From: Paramecium octaurelia
Taxonomy: Eukaryota > Ciliophora > Oligohymenophorea > Peniculida > Parameciidae
DNA length: 64,000 bases
Assembly (NCBI GenBank): GCA_905182995.1
Contig: CAJJDP010000020.1
Span: 623,453 to 687,452 of the forward strand
Reading direction: 5' to 3'
Shown: positions 47,470 to 60,645 of the stretch, piece by piece
How positions within the stretch are numbered: the first letter of the stretch is position 1
Layout: the number at the start of each line of letters is the position of its first letter
Translations under genes and position numbers: made by a program
Notes under the pieces: generated by a model
What the model saw: only the letters and a program-made list of their open reading frames with translations
Database searches by the model: none
Told to the model about the DNA's origin: nothing

Positions 47470-50400
47470 ATGATTATTTTATGTCAATTAATTGGATGTG
47501 CATTATCGCAGTCATCTGTATATTCAAATTTTTTCGGAGATTTCTCATACACAAATGGTATAATTAAAGAAATAAATATTCAGATTGGCTTATCTATGGT
47601 AGCTACACAGGCCCAGTTTCATATTGTGGACCAACCAAAATCTTTGGAGGCTCACCTTAATTTACAAGTTATACTCATATCATCAAGACATTTAATTTAC
47701 CGCCCCATTATTAAATAATGTTTTCATTTAAATTTTGGCAGTAAGATATTTTATTATTGAGGGAAGTCTTGATAACTGGGGAGGAGAAAATTTGAAAGTA
47801 TATGTAGATAATGTGGAAGCACATTCTCAATCTTATTCCTCTGAATACTCTTAACCAAGTATTTGTGGGGTAGCTGGATCAGCTTATGGGGATGGGGTAT
47901 CTTCTGTTTCCAGAATTTTGACTCACACAAGTTATACTGCACAAATAATTATTAATGGGTTTGAAAATTACTGGGGTATTTCTGAATTTGAATTACTGGT
48001 ATATAAATGTGCAACTGGTTGCGAAATATGCGATTCAAGTAAATGTTATGTATAAAGTCTTTACATGAGAAAGTTGGATCCAATAAATTATGATTCTAGT
48101 TATGGTTGGTTTTATAATAATCAAAATATGAATACATATGCAGTTTGTTTAGGTATGTACCAAAGTCAATATTAGACTAAAATTATTTGAAATCTCCAAA
48201 CAGTGATTTAACCAAAATTATCCGATTGACTAGTCATAATAATATAAGTCTAAGACTCAAAATAATGACTTTCAATTCCGACCCTCATTCTGTGCAGATT
48301 TATATTGATACTGTACTTGTATAAACTTCTAATTTATTGAAATAAGTAGTTACATTCACTGACCTTTGCAATGTTATGACATTAAGTTAGATCTAAATTT
48401 TAGATTATTAACATTCATATTCTACTATCCAAATTTAGGTTATTTCCACATGGTCAGGAAAATATAATTCAGCCTTGCAATAAACCTTAGGGATTAGTGA
48501 TTTTGAACTATTCATTCATCCTTATCCTACTAGTATGGCAGTATGCAATGATCAAAACAATATTGCATTTGATGGCTGTTTCTCTAACACATATGATTGC
48601 GTTGTTGGATGTAGTAATTGTGTAAAGGGAGAGTGTATAAAATGCAAAGGAGGATGGGAATATTAAAAGTCACAAAGAAAATGCATTCCAATTTGTGGGG
48701 ATTCTATAATTACTTATTTAGAGGAATGCGATGATGGAAACGTAATTCCATACGATGGTTGTTATCAATGCAAATTTTCTTGTTAAAAGTTCTGTGGAAA
48801 TTGCAAATTTGGGAAATGTTTAGAGTGTTTATAATCATATAGGTTGATTGAACATTAGTGTATATATGTGTATAATTATTACGATGGTCCTGAATTAAGA
48901 TAAAAAGCAGAGTTCAATAATTAAATTACAAACTTAATAGAAAATGGGTTTTATTAGCATGCATTATTATATGACTATTAAATAGGTCTTTAGTAAGTAA
49001 AATAATTAGATTGTAATCAATAATCGTATGGAATATTTGGTTATTATTATAATTAATGTAGCTTTGATAGAATATTTAATTGTAAAGAATAATTGTTTGA
49101 TGTTTGTTTGGAGTGTCAGCCATATTATCAATTAAAACTAAAGAATAAAGAATGTCATTCAATTTGTGGAGACGGGGTAGTACTGTAAAGTGAAATTTGC
49201 GATGATTAAAATAATGTTCAGTTTGATGATTGCTATAAATGTTAATCGAGTTGTTAATTGGAATGTAGATAATGTAAATAAAATTAGTGTTATGATTGCA
49301 TTGATGGTTGGTCTCTAATAAATAACTATTGTTATTAGATATGTGGAGATGGAATGTAGGCATTCAATTCATAAGAATAATGTGATGATGGAAATTACGA
49401 GAATAATGATGGATGTCATGAATGTAAATATATATGCGATTAAAACTGTTACTTTTGCTCCTTCTCCAATATCTGCATGCTTTGTAATCAGTACTTCTAA
49501 TTGATTGACAATACCTATTGTACTCCTATTTGTGGAGATGGCATAATTGTGTAAGGTCTTGAAGAGTGTGAAGATTTAAACGATATTGGATATGATGGTT
49601 GCTATTAGTGCAATTATTAATGTGAAATCAATTGTTCAAAGTGTATTGGAGGAATATGTTAAGAATGCATAGATGGTTTTGAATTAACATTATAAGGTTG
49701 CCAAAGAATCATCAATTATGAAGATGAATCTGATAGGGAAGATGAAATTGTTAAAATTTAATTGCAATGCGGTGATGGATTGATATCTAATGATGAGGAA
49801 TGTGATGATTGGAACATATTAAATAACGATGGTTGCTCGAGTAATTGTAATATAGAGACTGGTTGGGTTTGCAATGAATAGGAACCCAGTAAATGTTTTT
49901 CTAAGACCATTTTCTCGTTGTCCTATTTAAATGGAACATACTAGGATTAATATGTCTAGTTGTCATTCTCGAATCTTGTAAAATTAAAAGATACTTCCCA
50001 AAATTTTACAAATTCATTACACTGTCAAATAGATAATTTAGATCTAAATGAATATAATATCACTGTTTATCCAGTAATTGATTTTAATGATGCAGAGTAT
50101 GTGCCTGCTGTGTTTAATATCAAAATTACAATATTCCAACCAATTTAAGCATAGCCAAATTTAACTGTTGCTTTCAATATTTCTATTATTGATGTTAATA
50201 ACATGTTAATGAAATAATAGTAATAAATATTAATGCTCTAAAAACCCTAAATCTTAGATAGCACTTAATTATAAGCTGCTAATTCATTCTAAGAACTTGG
50301 CAACAAGATAATGTTCGGATTAGGAATTATTTCCATCATAATGTTGCTGTTTGGAAGAATAGATTTAAGTTTAGAAATTTTGGATACATTATTATTTTAA

Positions 50401-51447
50401 ACATATTTAAAATTTGTAAATGTCAACTACCCTTAAAATCTTTAAATTTACTTTTAATCATCCGATTTTGTATCAATCAATCCAATACTTGTTAATTTTA
50501 AGATTTCAGGTGTTCTAGACTCAGCCATTGGTGCAAATTATATTTAAAGTTACGGAAAACTATCAGAATATTAAGTAAATGCTGATTTATTCGTAAATAT
50601 AAAGGGGCAAATTCTTTAACTTTCATTTCTATTAATAATATTGATGTTCTCAAGAGTCTCTCAGAAATTTTTTCTTAATTATTGCTTCACTTCAAGATAT
50701 TTCTATTGCATAAGAAGAAGTAAATCAAGATTCCTTGAATTCATAGCTATTAAATATTATTAAATGATTAAAGGTTTATTAGGATTGAAGAATATGCTCA
50801 GCATGGGAGGATTTCGATAAATCTTTTATGCCAATAGTTGGGACTTACTTTTTAAAGTAATTTTATTTCTCAAATCTAATAATCAATCAGGATATCGAAC
50901 AGTTTTCTCTTACTTCTTTAGTGTTGGGTGTTTGAGTTTAGTGATCTTTTTTCTTAGTTCGCACTTTTAGAAGCAAAATGGGAAAATAAAGTTAACAAAC
51001 GTTAGAAATGAATAGCATCAAGGTGTTATCTTATTCAAGAAACTTTCATTCATTTTAATCTTAATTGTATTGTAGAATGCTGGAGCCTTTTAATGTTTGA
51101 TGATAACATTTTTAACATTTAGTTATATTGGCTTGATTTTTACTATTAAACTTATCAAGTAGAAATTTGACATGTTTATCGTTGTTTGGATGGAAGCTCC
51201 TGTAATGTTCTTTACTAGCACAAGTATATTATATTGTTCCGATTTTTAATAACTTTTGAGCCTTGATTAGTAAGTTCTCTTAGGTTTTGGATAAATAGGA
51301 ATCTTATTAATTAGCTTATTTGGACCTGTGATCAGATTCAATTATATAATGTATAAACAAATTAAAGCCTATCTAGTAAAAAGAGAACAAAATGAAATAA
51401 CTAGGATGGTGACTTAAACTAATTTATTTGCAGTTGTTGATATGTGA
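47470..51447 (+). CDS. second DUF4215-type Cys-rich membrane protein, 1300 aa
   Basis: Signal peptide-like MIILCQLIGCALSQ at 47470 (an ATG further upstream at 47419 is less suited). Introns 47558-47583, 47741-47766 (26 nt each) and 48153-48175 (23 nt) give 1301 codons. The ectodomain first has a carbohydrate-binding-like beta region (GSYTGPVSYCGPTKIFGG, FKFWHLDNWGGENLKVYVDN), repeated once, then DUF4215 units: [48 protein letters not shown]. The C-terminal 350 residues have several hydrophobic segments, as in the paralogue at 11072-17157. Likely a cell-surface protein; ligand unknown. Confidence 0.9.
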
Positions 51448-51476
51448 TTAAAATTAAATCTTATTTCTATTCATTA

Positions 51477-51989
51477 ATGCTATAATTCTTAAGTTCTCAA
51501 TTTACTTTAACAGCTACAACAATTGATATTTAATTTAACTAGAAAATCTCTCCAAAGGAATATTTGTATTATTAACTTCAAATCATTACAAAAAATGATA
51601 GTTATTATAAATAATAAGAAGGCATTCATATTAACATTGAAAAATCCATCCATTTCTATTTGATTACCTTATCTCATTGTTCAATTGATGATTATTCTAC
51701 CAATTCATCTCCACACAAATAATAGTAGTTTTTATATCTACCCTTCTAAGTAAACAAATTATTAGTTCCAAGCTAACATTCTATTAAACACATTTTCTAT
51801 AGTTATATTATCTTCAACTTAAACAAATGTTATGCTGTGATAGAGTCATAAGATCATTATTATAGTTGGAGATACTTGTTTATTATTCAAAGAAATAAAA
51901 ATTTATTATATTATCTGAGAAAATATACAAATTTACATTATGGAAAATTAATGGACATGATGAATAAAAGACACATAACTCTATTATGA
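51477..51989 (+). CDS. hypothetical protein, about 170 aa, possible additional splicing
   Basis: ATG 51477 (MLQFLSSQFTLTATTIDI), only 30 bp after the DUF4215 stop, opens 171 codons to TGA 51987-51989, with SIHFYLITLSHCSIDDYS in the middle. A protein-like alternative 3' half (SEKIYKFTLWKINGHDEQK) lies in another frame and would be reached by a 38-nt intron. No family recognised. Confidence 0.45.
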
Positions 51990-52015
51990 TGTGATAGATA
52001 GCAGCTTTATTGGCA

Positions 52016-53149
52016 ATCGTCTAAAAATAAGTTTAAGAATGACAACTTACTAGGCAAACATGTACTATTTGAAATTACCCATCATCAAAATTAAACTAAT
52101 TCCTAATTGATCCAAATCCCAAACATATGTATTAGTAGCTGTTATAAGACAAGTCTAAATGGGATGAATACAACTTTAGCAATTTTCTTATCAATAACTT
52201 TCTTAAAAATGATACCTAACTTTATTCAAATATAATTATCATTATTTGGTTCAAATAATTTTCAAAAATGAACATGTATGATCAGTAGATTTCAGGTCTA
52301 TGCATATACTATATAACTACACTGTAGTTTAGAAAATGATAAATTGGAATAGACATATACACGTAGAGATAGTATTTTCAACACTTGCACAATCATTCTT
52401 GAATAATTGATGAAGAATTTCACATCCTTTACAGTATTTTCAAATATAACAATAATACACTTACTATACCTTAAACAATTTATTTAAGGTTCTAGAATGG
52501 ACTAATGTGGCACTCTTATTCCATTTATTTTTTAGCAATAAGCACACATAAATGCTAAACTAAAGATTTATATATTGCTAGGACAATTTTAATACCTATG
52601 TATTAAAATATGTATAACATCTCCTTCACTGCATCATCAAATATAACATAGCCAACACTATTTCTTAAATATTTTGCATACGATTTAGAACACTCAATCC
52701 AGTGTTTTAATCAATTCTATAAAATCTTGATTAATTAATACTATCATCTTCATTCAATATAAGCTGAGGTTTGTAAGCCCTGTAATTTCACACTTATGCA
52801 TCTGCATATTTAACAAGGACTTGAGTGTTAATTCTTAATTATTTTGTAGAGAAAGGCCACACATAAGAGGTATAAACTTTCTAACTTCATTAATAAATTT
52901 AGGATAGATTTGGTTTTATTATTTACTATATCAAATAGTATTACTTTATAACTAAAAATAATTATAAAATTGATGATGTAATTCTCTTATTCTTTTTCTA
53001 CATAGATAAAAAATTTCATAATAATTTAAAATAAATTATTTTTAAAGACTTTAGTTAATTTCTAGAATAGTTTAAGTTTAATTATGCTCTCTATCTTGAA
53101 GTTATAGCAAATTTTGTTTATAAAATATATATTTAGATCTAATTTTTGA
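52016..53149 (+). CDS. one or two + strand genes with unresolved exon structure (copy 1)
   Basis: An upstream stretch (DPNPKHMYQQLLQDKSKWDE; LINNFLKNDTQLYSNI) ends near 52414. From ATG 52278 another frame (MISRFQVYAYTIQLHCSL) joins, through a 29-nt GT...AG intron around 52506-52534, to a long frame (CQTKDLYIARTILIPMYQNM; YDLEHSIQCFNQFYKILINQ) closing at TGA 53147-53149; this join gives 281 codons. The same last frame is also open from 52415 and reads IIDEEFHILYSIFKYNNN. The family was not recognised. The 3' part is repeated in copy 2 (to 54544). Confidence 0.4.
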
Positions 53150-55259
53150 GAAGGTTGCACTGAGCTATCGAATGAATTTTGTGATTAATAATTTTGATTA
53201 ATTTTAAAATGTTAACAAATAATTTTTTATTACTTGTAAATCCCACTATTTTGTCAAGCATTTTTCTGCTAATTTCAAATTTTACATATGTTATTATGGC
53301 TATTTTAATAATAAGAGTTTAGTCAAAATTATATTATAAATCAATATAACTAATTCTGCAATGAATTTATATAGAAATTTATTTCAACTTAGCTCAAGTT
53401 TTTTCAATTTTCAGAATACAATTTGATGGTTACTTAATTTTTAGTGGTAATAAAACATCAATATTCCTTAATATTAATTTAAATATCTAACAATATATCC
53501 CATTGATCAATGTATTAATAATAATTTATTTGATATATAATTTATAAAGTTAAATAAATGGGGAATATGTTCACTTTTTGTTGCAATTGCTCTCGAAAAA
53601 ATTAGAGAAATGATAATAAATTTGAAGGGATTATAGAATAGGAATGTGTACTTTGGGATGCTATTTACAAAAGATTTCTGAAGACTACATTCTTGTGACA
53701 CAACCTATAAACAACATAATCTATTACATATCCGATGATAGATCAATAATGAGGAGGTAATTGTTTATGGAAGATGAAAACTAGTGAGAAAATTAGAAAT
53801 CAAGAGTTCCAATAAAGTGAGATACTCACTAATGTAGAGCATATAAAACATCTTAAATGGATAGNTTAAACAATTTATTTAAGGTTCTAGAATGGACTAA
53901 TGTGGCACTCTTATTCCATTTATTTTTTAGCAATAAGCACACATAAATGCTAAACTAAAGATTTATATATTGCTAGGACAATTTTAATACCTATGTATTA
54001 AAATATGTATAACATCTCCTTCACTGCATCATCAAATATAACATAGCCAACACTATTTCTTAAATATTTTGCATACGATTTAGAACACTCAATCCAGTGT
54101 TTTAATCAATTCTATAAAATCTTGATTAATTAATACTATCATCTTCATTCAATATAAGCTGAGGTTTGTAAGCCCTGTAATTTCACACTTATGCATCTGC
54201 ATATTTAACAAGGACTTGAGTGTTAATTCTTAATTATTTTGTAGAGAAAGGCCACACATAAGAGGTATAAACTTTCTAACTTCATTAATAAATTTAGGAT
54301 AGATTTGGTTTTATTATTTACTATATCAAATAGTATTACTTTATAACTAAAAATAATTATAAAATTGATGATGTAATTCTCTTATTCTTTTTCTACATAG
54401 ATAAAAAATTTCATAATAATTTAAAATAAATTATTTTTAAAGACTTTAGTTAATTTCTAGAATAGTTTAAGTTTAATTATGCTCTCTATCTTGAAGTTAT
54501 AGCAAATTTTGTTTATAAAATATATATTTAGATCTAATTTTTGAGAAGGTTGCACTGAGCTATCGAATGAATTTTGTGATTAATAATTTTGATTAATTTT
54601 AAAATGTTAACAAATAATTTTTTATTACTTGTAAATCCCACTATTTTGTCAAGCATTTTTCTGCTAATTTCAAATTTTACATATGTTATTATGGCTATTT
54701 TAATAATAAGAGTTTAGTCAAAATTATATTATAAATCAATATAACTAATTCTGCAATGAATTTATATAGAAATTTATTTCAACTTAGCTCAAGTTTTTTC
54801 AATTTTCAGAATACAATTTGATGGTTACTTAATTTTTAGTGGTAATAAAACATCAATATTCCTTAATATTAATTTAAATATCTAACAATATATCCCATTG
54901 ATCAATGTATTAATAATAATTTATTTGATATATAATTTATAAAGTTAAATAAATGGGGAATATGTTCACTTTTTGTTGCAATTGCTCTCGAAAAAATTAG
55001 AGAAATGATAATAAATTTGAAGGGATTATAGAATAGGAATGTGTACTTTGGGATGCTATTTACAAAAGATTTCTGAAGACTACATTCTTGTGACACAACC
55101 TATAAACAACATAATCTATTACATATCCGATGATAGATCAATAATGAGGAGGTAATTGTTTATGGAAGATGAAAACTAGTGAGAAAATTAGAAATCAAGA
55201 GTTCCAATAAAGTGAGATACTCACTAATGTAGAGCATATAAAACATCTTAAATGGATAG
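52471..55259. repeat. exact 1394-bp duplication around an n (52471-53864 and 53866-55259)
   Basis: 52471-53864 recurs at +1395 with n at 53865. The first copy stops inside the first exons of the MORN-like gene and the second copy runs on into the rest of it, as expected for an unmerged contig overlap. Confidence 0.9.
53150..53557. other. intergenic (repeated at 54545-54952)
   Basis: AT-rich 408-bp spacer upstream of the MORN-like gene start; likely its promoter. No other feature seen. Confidence 0.35.
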
Positions 55260-57724
55260 GTGAAGATGGAAATAATTTATTAAAATTGGAAGGTGGACAG
55301 CCTTATGGCAAGGAGAAGCAATAATTGGTATAGGAGGAGTATACTCAGAGGATGGAAATAAATAAGGAGAATGGAATTAACTATTCTAAAATTTCTCCAA
55401 CTGATTGAAATATTTTATTTAAAAAGGCAGTTTTAAGTGTATGAAAGTGGAGAATATTTAAATGATAAAAAAATTGGTTAATTGAAATACACTCTAGAAA
55501 ATGAAGAAGTGTTTATTTTTTTTTTATGTTAGTGGTGGTGGGTACTATGACAATTAAGGGAAGTAAGGAAAATGGATTGAATTAACCAATAACTTTTTTG
55601 TGCAATATGCGATATCAATTTTATTGATTAGTAAAAGTTAAATCACATTTGAGGGTGCATACAAAAATGGCAAGAGAGTAGGCAGATGGGACTTCTAATA
55701 TAGGGAAACAATTTATTAGCAATTTGAGTTGATGTATAATACTATTCTAATAATACTCTCTATTTCTTAGTGGCGGTGGATCATATGATAATTAAGAAGG
55801 AAGTGAATCATTTAGGATAGGCAAATGGTTTGAGCCCAGTGATGGATTTCATAGGTAAACCTTTTACTAATATAGTAATAATTAAGTTATGTATGTGGGA
55901 GAATATTAGAAAGGTATCAGAGTAGGGAAATGGGAGGTTTATATGATTATGGATGATTATGGATCAATTCATTAGATGTAAATATATTTACTAAATGTGT
56001 TAATTTACCTGTATAAGTGGTTTTGGAGAATATGATGACGGGTAGGAGGATGAAAGCCGTCTTGGTATGAAATAAGGCAAATGGCATGAGTTGAGTAGTT
56101 TGCTCTAAAGGTACGTTGAATTTTAAATAAATGTCAAATTGTAGTTCCAGTAAAGTCATTTATTTTGGTGAATATAAAAATGATATAAAAATTGGTAGAT
56201 GGGAAATCTACTGGAAGGAAAAGGATGAAAAATCTTTTAAATTGATGTAAATTTAGGCTTAGATTTATTAAATAGTGGGGGTGGATTGTATGAAGACAAG
56301 ATAGATGGATAATTTCCTGAGGCAATTAAATAAGGCAGATGGGTTGAATTGAATGAGGGATTTAGGAAGTATTTATTCCTTAAATATAATTTTTTTATTA
56401 GTTCAAGTTTACTCACTTGGAAGGGGGATTATCAGAATAATAATAAAATTGGTAGATGGAATACAAGTTTTGGATGGAAAAATATGTAAAAATAGTATTT
56501 TCAGCACTTTTCCTTTAGTGGTGGAGGTTCATATTATGAGATTGATATTGGATTAACAAAGAAAGTTGGGAAATTGATTGAATTTGGTAATAGGTTTGAT
56601 AGGTATAACTATGGACATCAATAAAATTAGGGATAATTAACTCAGTTGCAGGGGAGAGTATGAAAACGGTAAAAAAAAATTGGTAGATGGCATTGGTAGT
56701 TGAAGTATTATGCTTAGGAAGTGTAAAATTCTCTTATAATATTTTATTATTGTATTAGTGGTGGTGGTTATTATGATGAGGAAGGCCATGGCATTAAGAT
56801 TGGAAAGTGGATTGGTTTGGATGAGGAATTCTATGAACAGAAACAAATTACTTATCATGGTGACTATAAAAACGGTTCTCTTCCATAAAATAGATGTATA
56901 AGAAATTAATTAACATATAAATATAAGTGGTGGAGGATGCTATGATGAAGAAGGTAATGCTTATACGGTTGGGCAGTGGATTGATTTGGATGAAGGATTT
57001 TATAAAGAGAAATAAATCACTTATCATGGTGAGTATTTAGATGGGAGAAAAATTGGGAGATGGAGCACTTGTTTGGCTTCAGGAGAATAAATGTATTAGA
57101 AATTATTGAAAGCTTTAGTGGTGGTGGGTCATATGATGATAAAGGTGAGGGCATTAAGATTGGAAAGTGGATTGATATAAGTGATAGATATGATAAGAAT
57201 TTTGAAGTAATTTATGCTGGAGAGTATAAATATGGTAATAAGGTTGGTATGTGGACTATTCTTCATTGGAATTTGTAGAGGGGAAATTATTAATAAATGT
57301 AAAATATATTAATAGAATATCAACTTTTAGTGGTGGTGGATTAAATGATGAAAGAGGTGATGGCATTAAGATTGGGAAATGGTTTTATCTCGATCAAAGC
57401 ATAAATTAACAACTATAAATATTATATTGTGGTGAATATAACCTTGGTAAAAAGGTAGACAGGTGGGATATTGTTTTAAAGACACAAGGCGAACCAAACG
57501 AATAGATGTAAAAGATTATATTATATCATTAATATTATTTTAGTACTGGTGGTCATTATGATTAGATTGATAGTATTAAAATTGGGAAGTGGATTGAATA
57601 TATAAAGTTTGAACAAGGTTCTATAACTCATCATGGCAACTATGAAAACGGAAAAAGAGCTGGCATATGGATAGTAATTTGGAAGGATAAGGTGGAGATC
57701 GCTAAAATTTAGTATAAAAATTGA
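54953..57724 (+). CDS. MORN-like repeat protein with N-terminal lipidation-type motif, multi-exon
   Basis: Starts MGNMFTFCCNCSRKNQ: Gly2 for N-myristoylation followed by CC/C suits palmitoylation, so the protein is probably membrane-anchored. Introns near 55042 and 55184 lead to TNVEHIKHLKW, matching the paralogue at 45232-46403. Then come about eight repeat units of about 80-95 residues with core GGG-x-Y-D-x(n)-K-I-G-K-W-I-x-L ... GEY-K-x-G-x-K-V-G-R-W (GGGYYDNQGKQGKWIEL, GEYQKGIRVGKWEVY, GGGSYDDKGEGIKIGKWI). A GT...AG intron precedes nearly every GGG start (for example 55509-55532). The gene ends at TGA 57722-57724. Around 55275 the frame appears to slip by one base. Scaffold role is inferred from the repeat type. 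Confidence 0.75.
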
Positions 57725-58041
57725 ACAAATTATAAATTACTTATGGTTTTACTGATTTTTTTACTATTCATCTTCTATAAAATCTTTAATTTATATACTT
57801 ATAGTAACATTCTCATTGCTTTAACTTAATGATATATTGCCAACATAATGTATTTCTAAAGACACATTGCACCAAATTTTCATTATTTTCCTTTTTAAAT
57901 CAATCTAATTGATTAATTTTATATCTGAATTCTGATTAACAATATCTATTTATTATCTCACTCATAATATGCGCTAAAACTTAGTTAAAGAATTATACAT
58001 TAACAAAATAAAATTCGATTTAATAAGCCAAAGGTGCCATC
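57725..58041. other. 3' flank of the MORN-like gene
   Basis: AT-rich; no gene. The same sequence recurs at 59441-59757 and again at 61302-61618, because two duplicated blocks overlap here. Confidence 0.35.
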
Positions 58042-58042
58042 N

Positions 58043-59440
58043 TAAATAAGGCAGATGGGTTGAATTGAATGAGGGATTTAGGAAGTATTTATTCCTTAAA
58101 TATAATTTTTTTATTAGTTCAAGTTTACTCACTTGGAAGGGGGATTATCAGAATAATAATAAAATTGGTAGATGGAATACAAGTTTTGGATGGAAAAATA
58201 TGTAAAAATAGTATTTTCAGCACTTTTCCTTTAGTGGTGGAGGTTCATATTATGAGATTGATATTGGATTAACAAAGAAAGTTGGGAAATTGATTGAATT
58301 TGGTAATAGGTTTGATAGGTATAACTATGGACATCAATAAAATTAGGGATAATTAACTCAGTTGCAGGGGAGAGTATGAAAACGGTAAAAAAAAATTGGT
58401 AGATGGCATTGGTAGTTGAAGTATTATGCTTAGGAAGTGTAAAATTCTCTTATAATATTTTATTATTGTATTAGTGGTGGTGGTTATTATGATGAGGAAG
58501 GCCATGGCATTAAGATTGGAAAGTGGATTGGTTTGGATGAGGAATTCTATGAACAGAAACAAATTACTTATCATGGTGACTATAAAAACGGTTCTCTTCC
58601 ATAAAATAGATGTATAAGAAATTAATTAACATATAAATATAAGTGGTGGAGGATGCTATGATGAAGAAGGTAATGCTTATACGGTTGGGCAGTGGATTGA
58701 TTTGGATGAAGGATTTTATAAAGAGAAATAAATCACTTATCATGGTGAGTATTTAGATGGGAGAAAAATTGGGAGATGGAGCACTTGTTTGGCTTCAGGA
58801 GAATAAATGTATTAGAAATTATTGAAAGCTTTAGTGGTGGTGGGTCATATGATGATAAAGGTGAGGGCATTAAGATTGGAAAGTGGATTGATATAAGTGA
58901 TAGATATGATAAGAATTTTGAAGTAATTTATGCTGGAGAGTATAAATATGGTAATAAGGTTGGTATGTGGACTATTCTTCATTGGAATTTGTAGAGGGGA
59001 AATTATTAATAAATGTAAAATATATTAATAGAATATCAACTTTTAGTGGTGGTGGATTAAATGATGAAAGAGGTGATGGCATTAAGATTGGGAAATGGTT
59101 TTATCTCGATCAAAGCATAAATTAACAACTATAAATATTATATTGTGGTGAATATAACCTTGGTAAAAAGGTAGACAGGTGGGATATTGTTTTAAAGACA
59201 CAAGGCGAACCAAACGAATAGATGTAAAAGATTATATTATATCATTAATATTATTTTAGTACTGGTGGTCATTATGATTAGATTGATAGTATTAAAATTG
59301 GGAAGTGGATTGAATATATAAAGTTTGAACAAGGTTCTATAACTCATCATGGCAACTATGAAAACGGAAAAAGAGCTGGCATATGGATAGTAATTTGGAA
59401 GGATAAGGTGGAGATCGCTAAAATTTAGTATAAAAATTGA
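58043..59440 (+). CDS. 5'-truncated duplicate of the MORN-like gene
   Basis: Identical to 56327-57724 at +1716, beginning in mid-exon directly after the n. Probably an assembly duplicate. It should not be counted as a third MORN-like gene. Confidence 0.45.
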
Positions 59441-60052
59441 ACAAATTATAAATTACTTATGGTTTTACTGATTTTTTTACTATTCATCTTCTATAAAATC
59501 TTTAATTTATATACTTATAGTAACATTCTCATTGCTTTAACTTAATGATATATTGCCAACATAATGTATTTCTAAAGACACATTGCACCAAATTTTCATT
59601 ATTTTCCTTTTTAAATCAATCTAATTGATTAATTTTATATCTGAATTCTGATTAACAATATCTATTTATTATCTCACTCATAATATGCGCTAAAACTTAG
59701 TTAAAGAATTATACATTAACAAAATAAAATTCGATTTAATAAGCCAAAGGTGCCATCTTCCTAAAATAAGCAGATTATAATAGAATAAATGATATATGTA
59801 TCTTTAATTAATAAAATATTTTAATATCACTAAATCAATGTTAAGCTTCATCTAATGAGATTATTAAATGGAATAATTAATCTATTCATAATAGATGTTA
59901 AATTCCGATGTTTCCCATTGTCTTTCTTTATTGAATTATCATATTAATTATAGTTTAGAATGAAATTTAATGCCAGATTAAATTAATACTTGACTAGATA
60001 AGAATCGTAATTTTCATCTAATCACAATAATTTCAAGGAAATAGCTTTTAAC
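59441..60052. other. intergenic between convergent genes
   Basis: About 600 bp, AT-rich, no credible frame; the first 317 bp repeat 57725-58041. Confidence 0.35.
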
Positions 60053-60415
60053 TCATTTGAAATTTAAAAGTGGCAAAGTTTTCCAATTTGATATGCTTAA
60101 CAAATCTAATCGCAGTATCTCAAATTTATTATTGTTCCTTAAAATCAATTCTTTTGTTGCATTTAATGCTACTGAGATTGCTGGTTCAAAGGCAAATTGC
60201 TTTTATATTACTATTGATTTAATGAAATTTACTTAGGATTTGAAGTTTACTAAATAATTTATGATACAGATTTCAATTTAGCAAATAATGATTAATGTTT
60301 TAGATTCAATGGGCTTAAACTTCTTATAGATATTATAGAATTATTTTCATTAGAATTCAATCTTAGTACAATTATGAGACTACTTTATTTTTTTATCTGC
60401 AATAAATATATATTA
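60053..60415 (-). CDS. leucine-rich-repeat-like protein, 3' exon (copy 1)
   Basis: An open frame from about 60415 down to TGA 60053-60055 has LRR/RNI-like periodicity: SLSPLNLKTLIIICQIEI, NATKELILRNNNKFEILRLD and SISNWKTLPLLNF. No in-frame ATG is present, so at least one upstream exon is missing from this model; an acceptor-like ttgcag precedes the frame. An identical copy lies at 61914-62276. Assignment is by pattern of L and N spacing only. Confidence 0.45.
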
Positions 60416-60645
60416 AAAAAAAATATATATGTCTAACCGTCATATAATTAATATAAAGAGCTCTTTTTTTTATCAAAACCACCTATTAATAATAATTTTA
60501 AAGAGGTGAGCTTAATGAGGACTTGAGTTCCTAATTCTTAATAACTTATTTCTTTTAATATATACATTAATTGTAAAAAGTATGAAATTTATTATTTGAA
60601 TTATAAAAACATAAAGAATTACTAAAACATTATTTTTTTTGCTTG

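Larger units (their letters stand above)
56327..59757. repeat. exact 1715-bp duplication around an n (56327-58041 and 58043-59757)
   Basis: 56327-58041 is repeated at +1716 with n at 58042. It covers the 3' half of the MORN-like gene plus 3' flank. The duplicate begins in mid-exon, which fits an assembly overlap. Confidence 0.9.
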
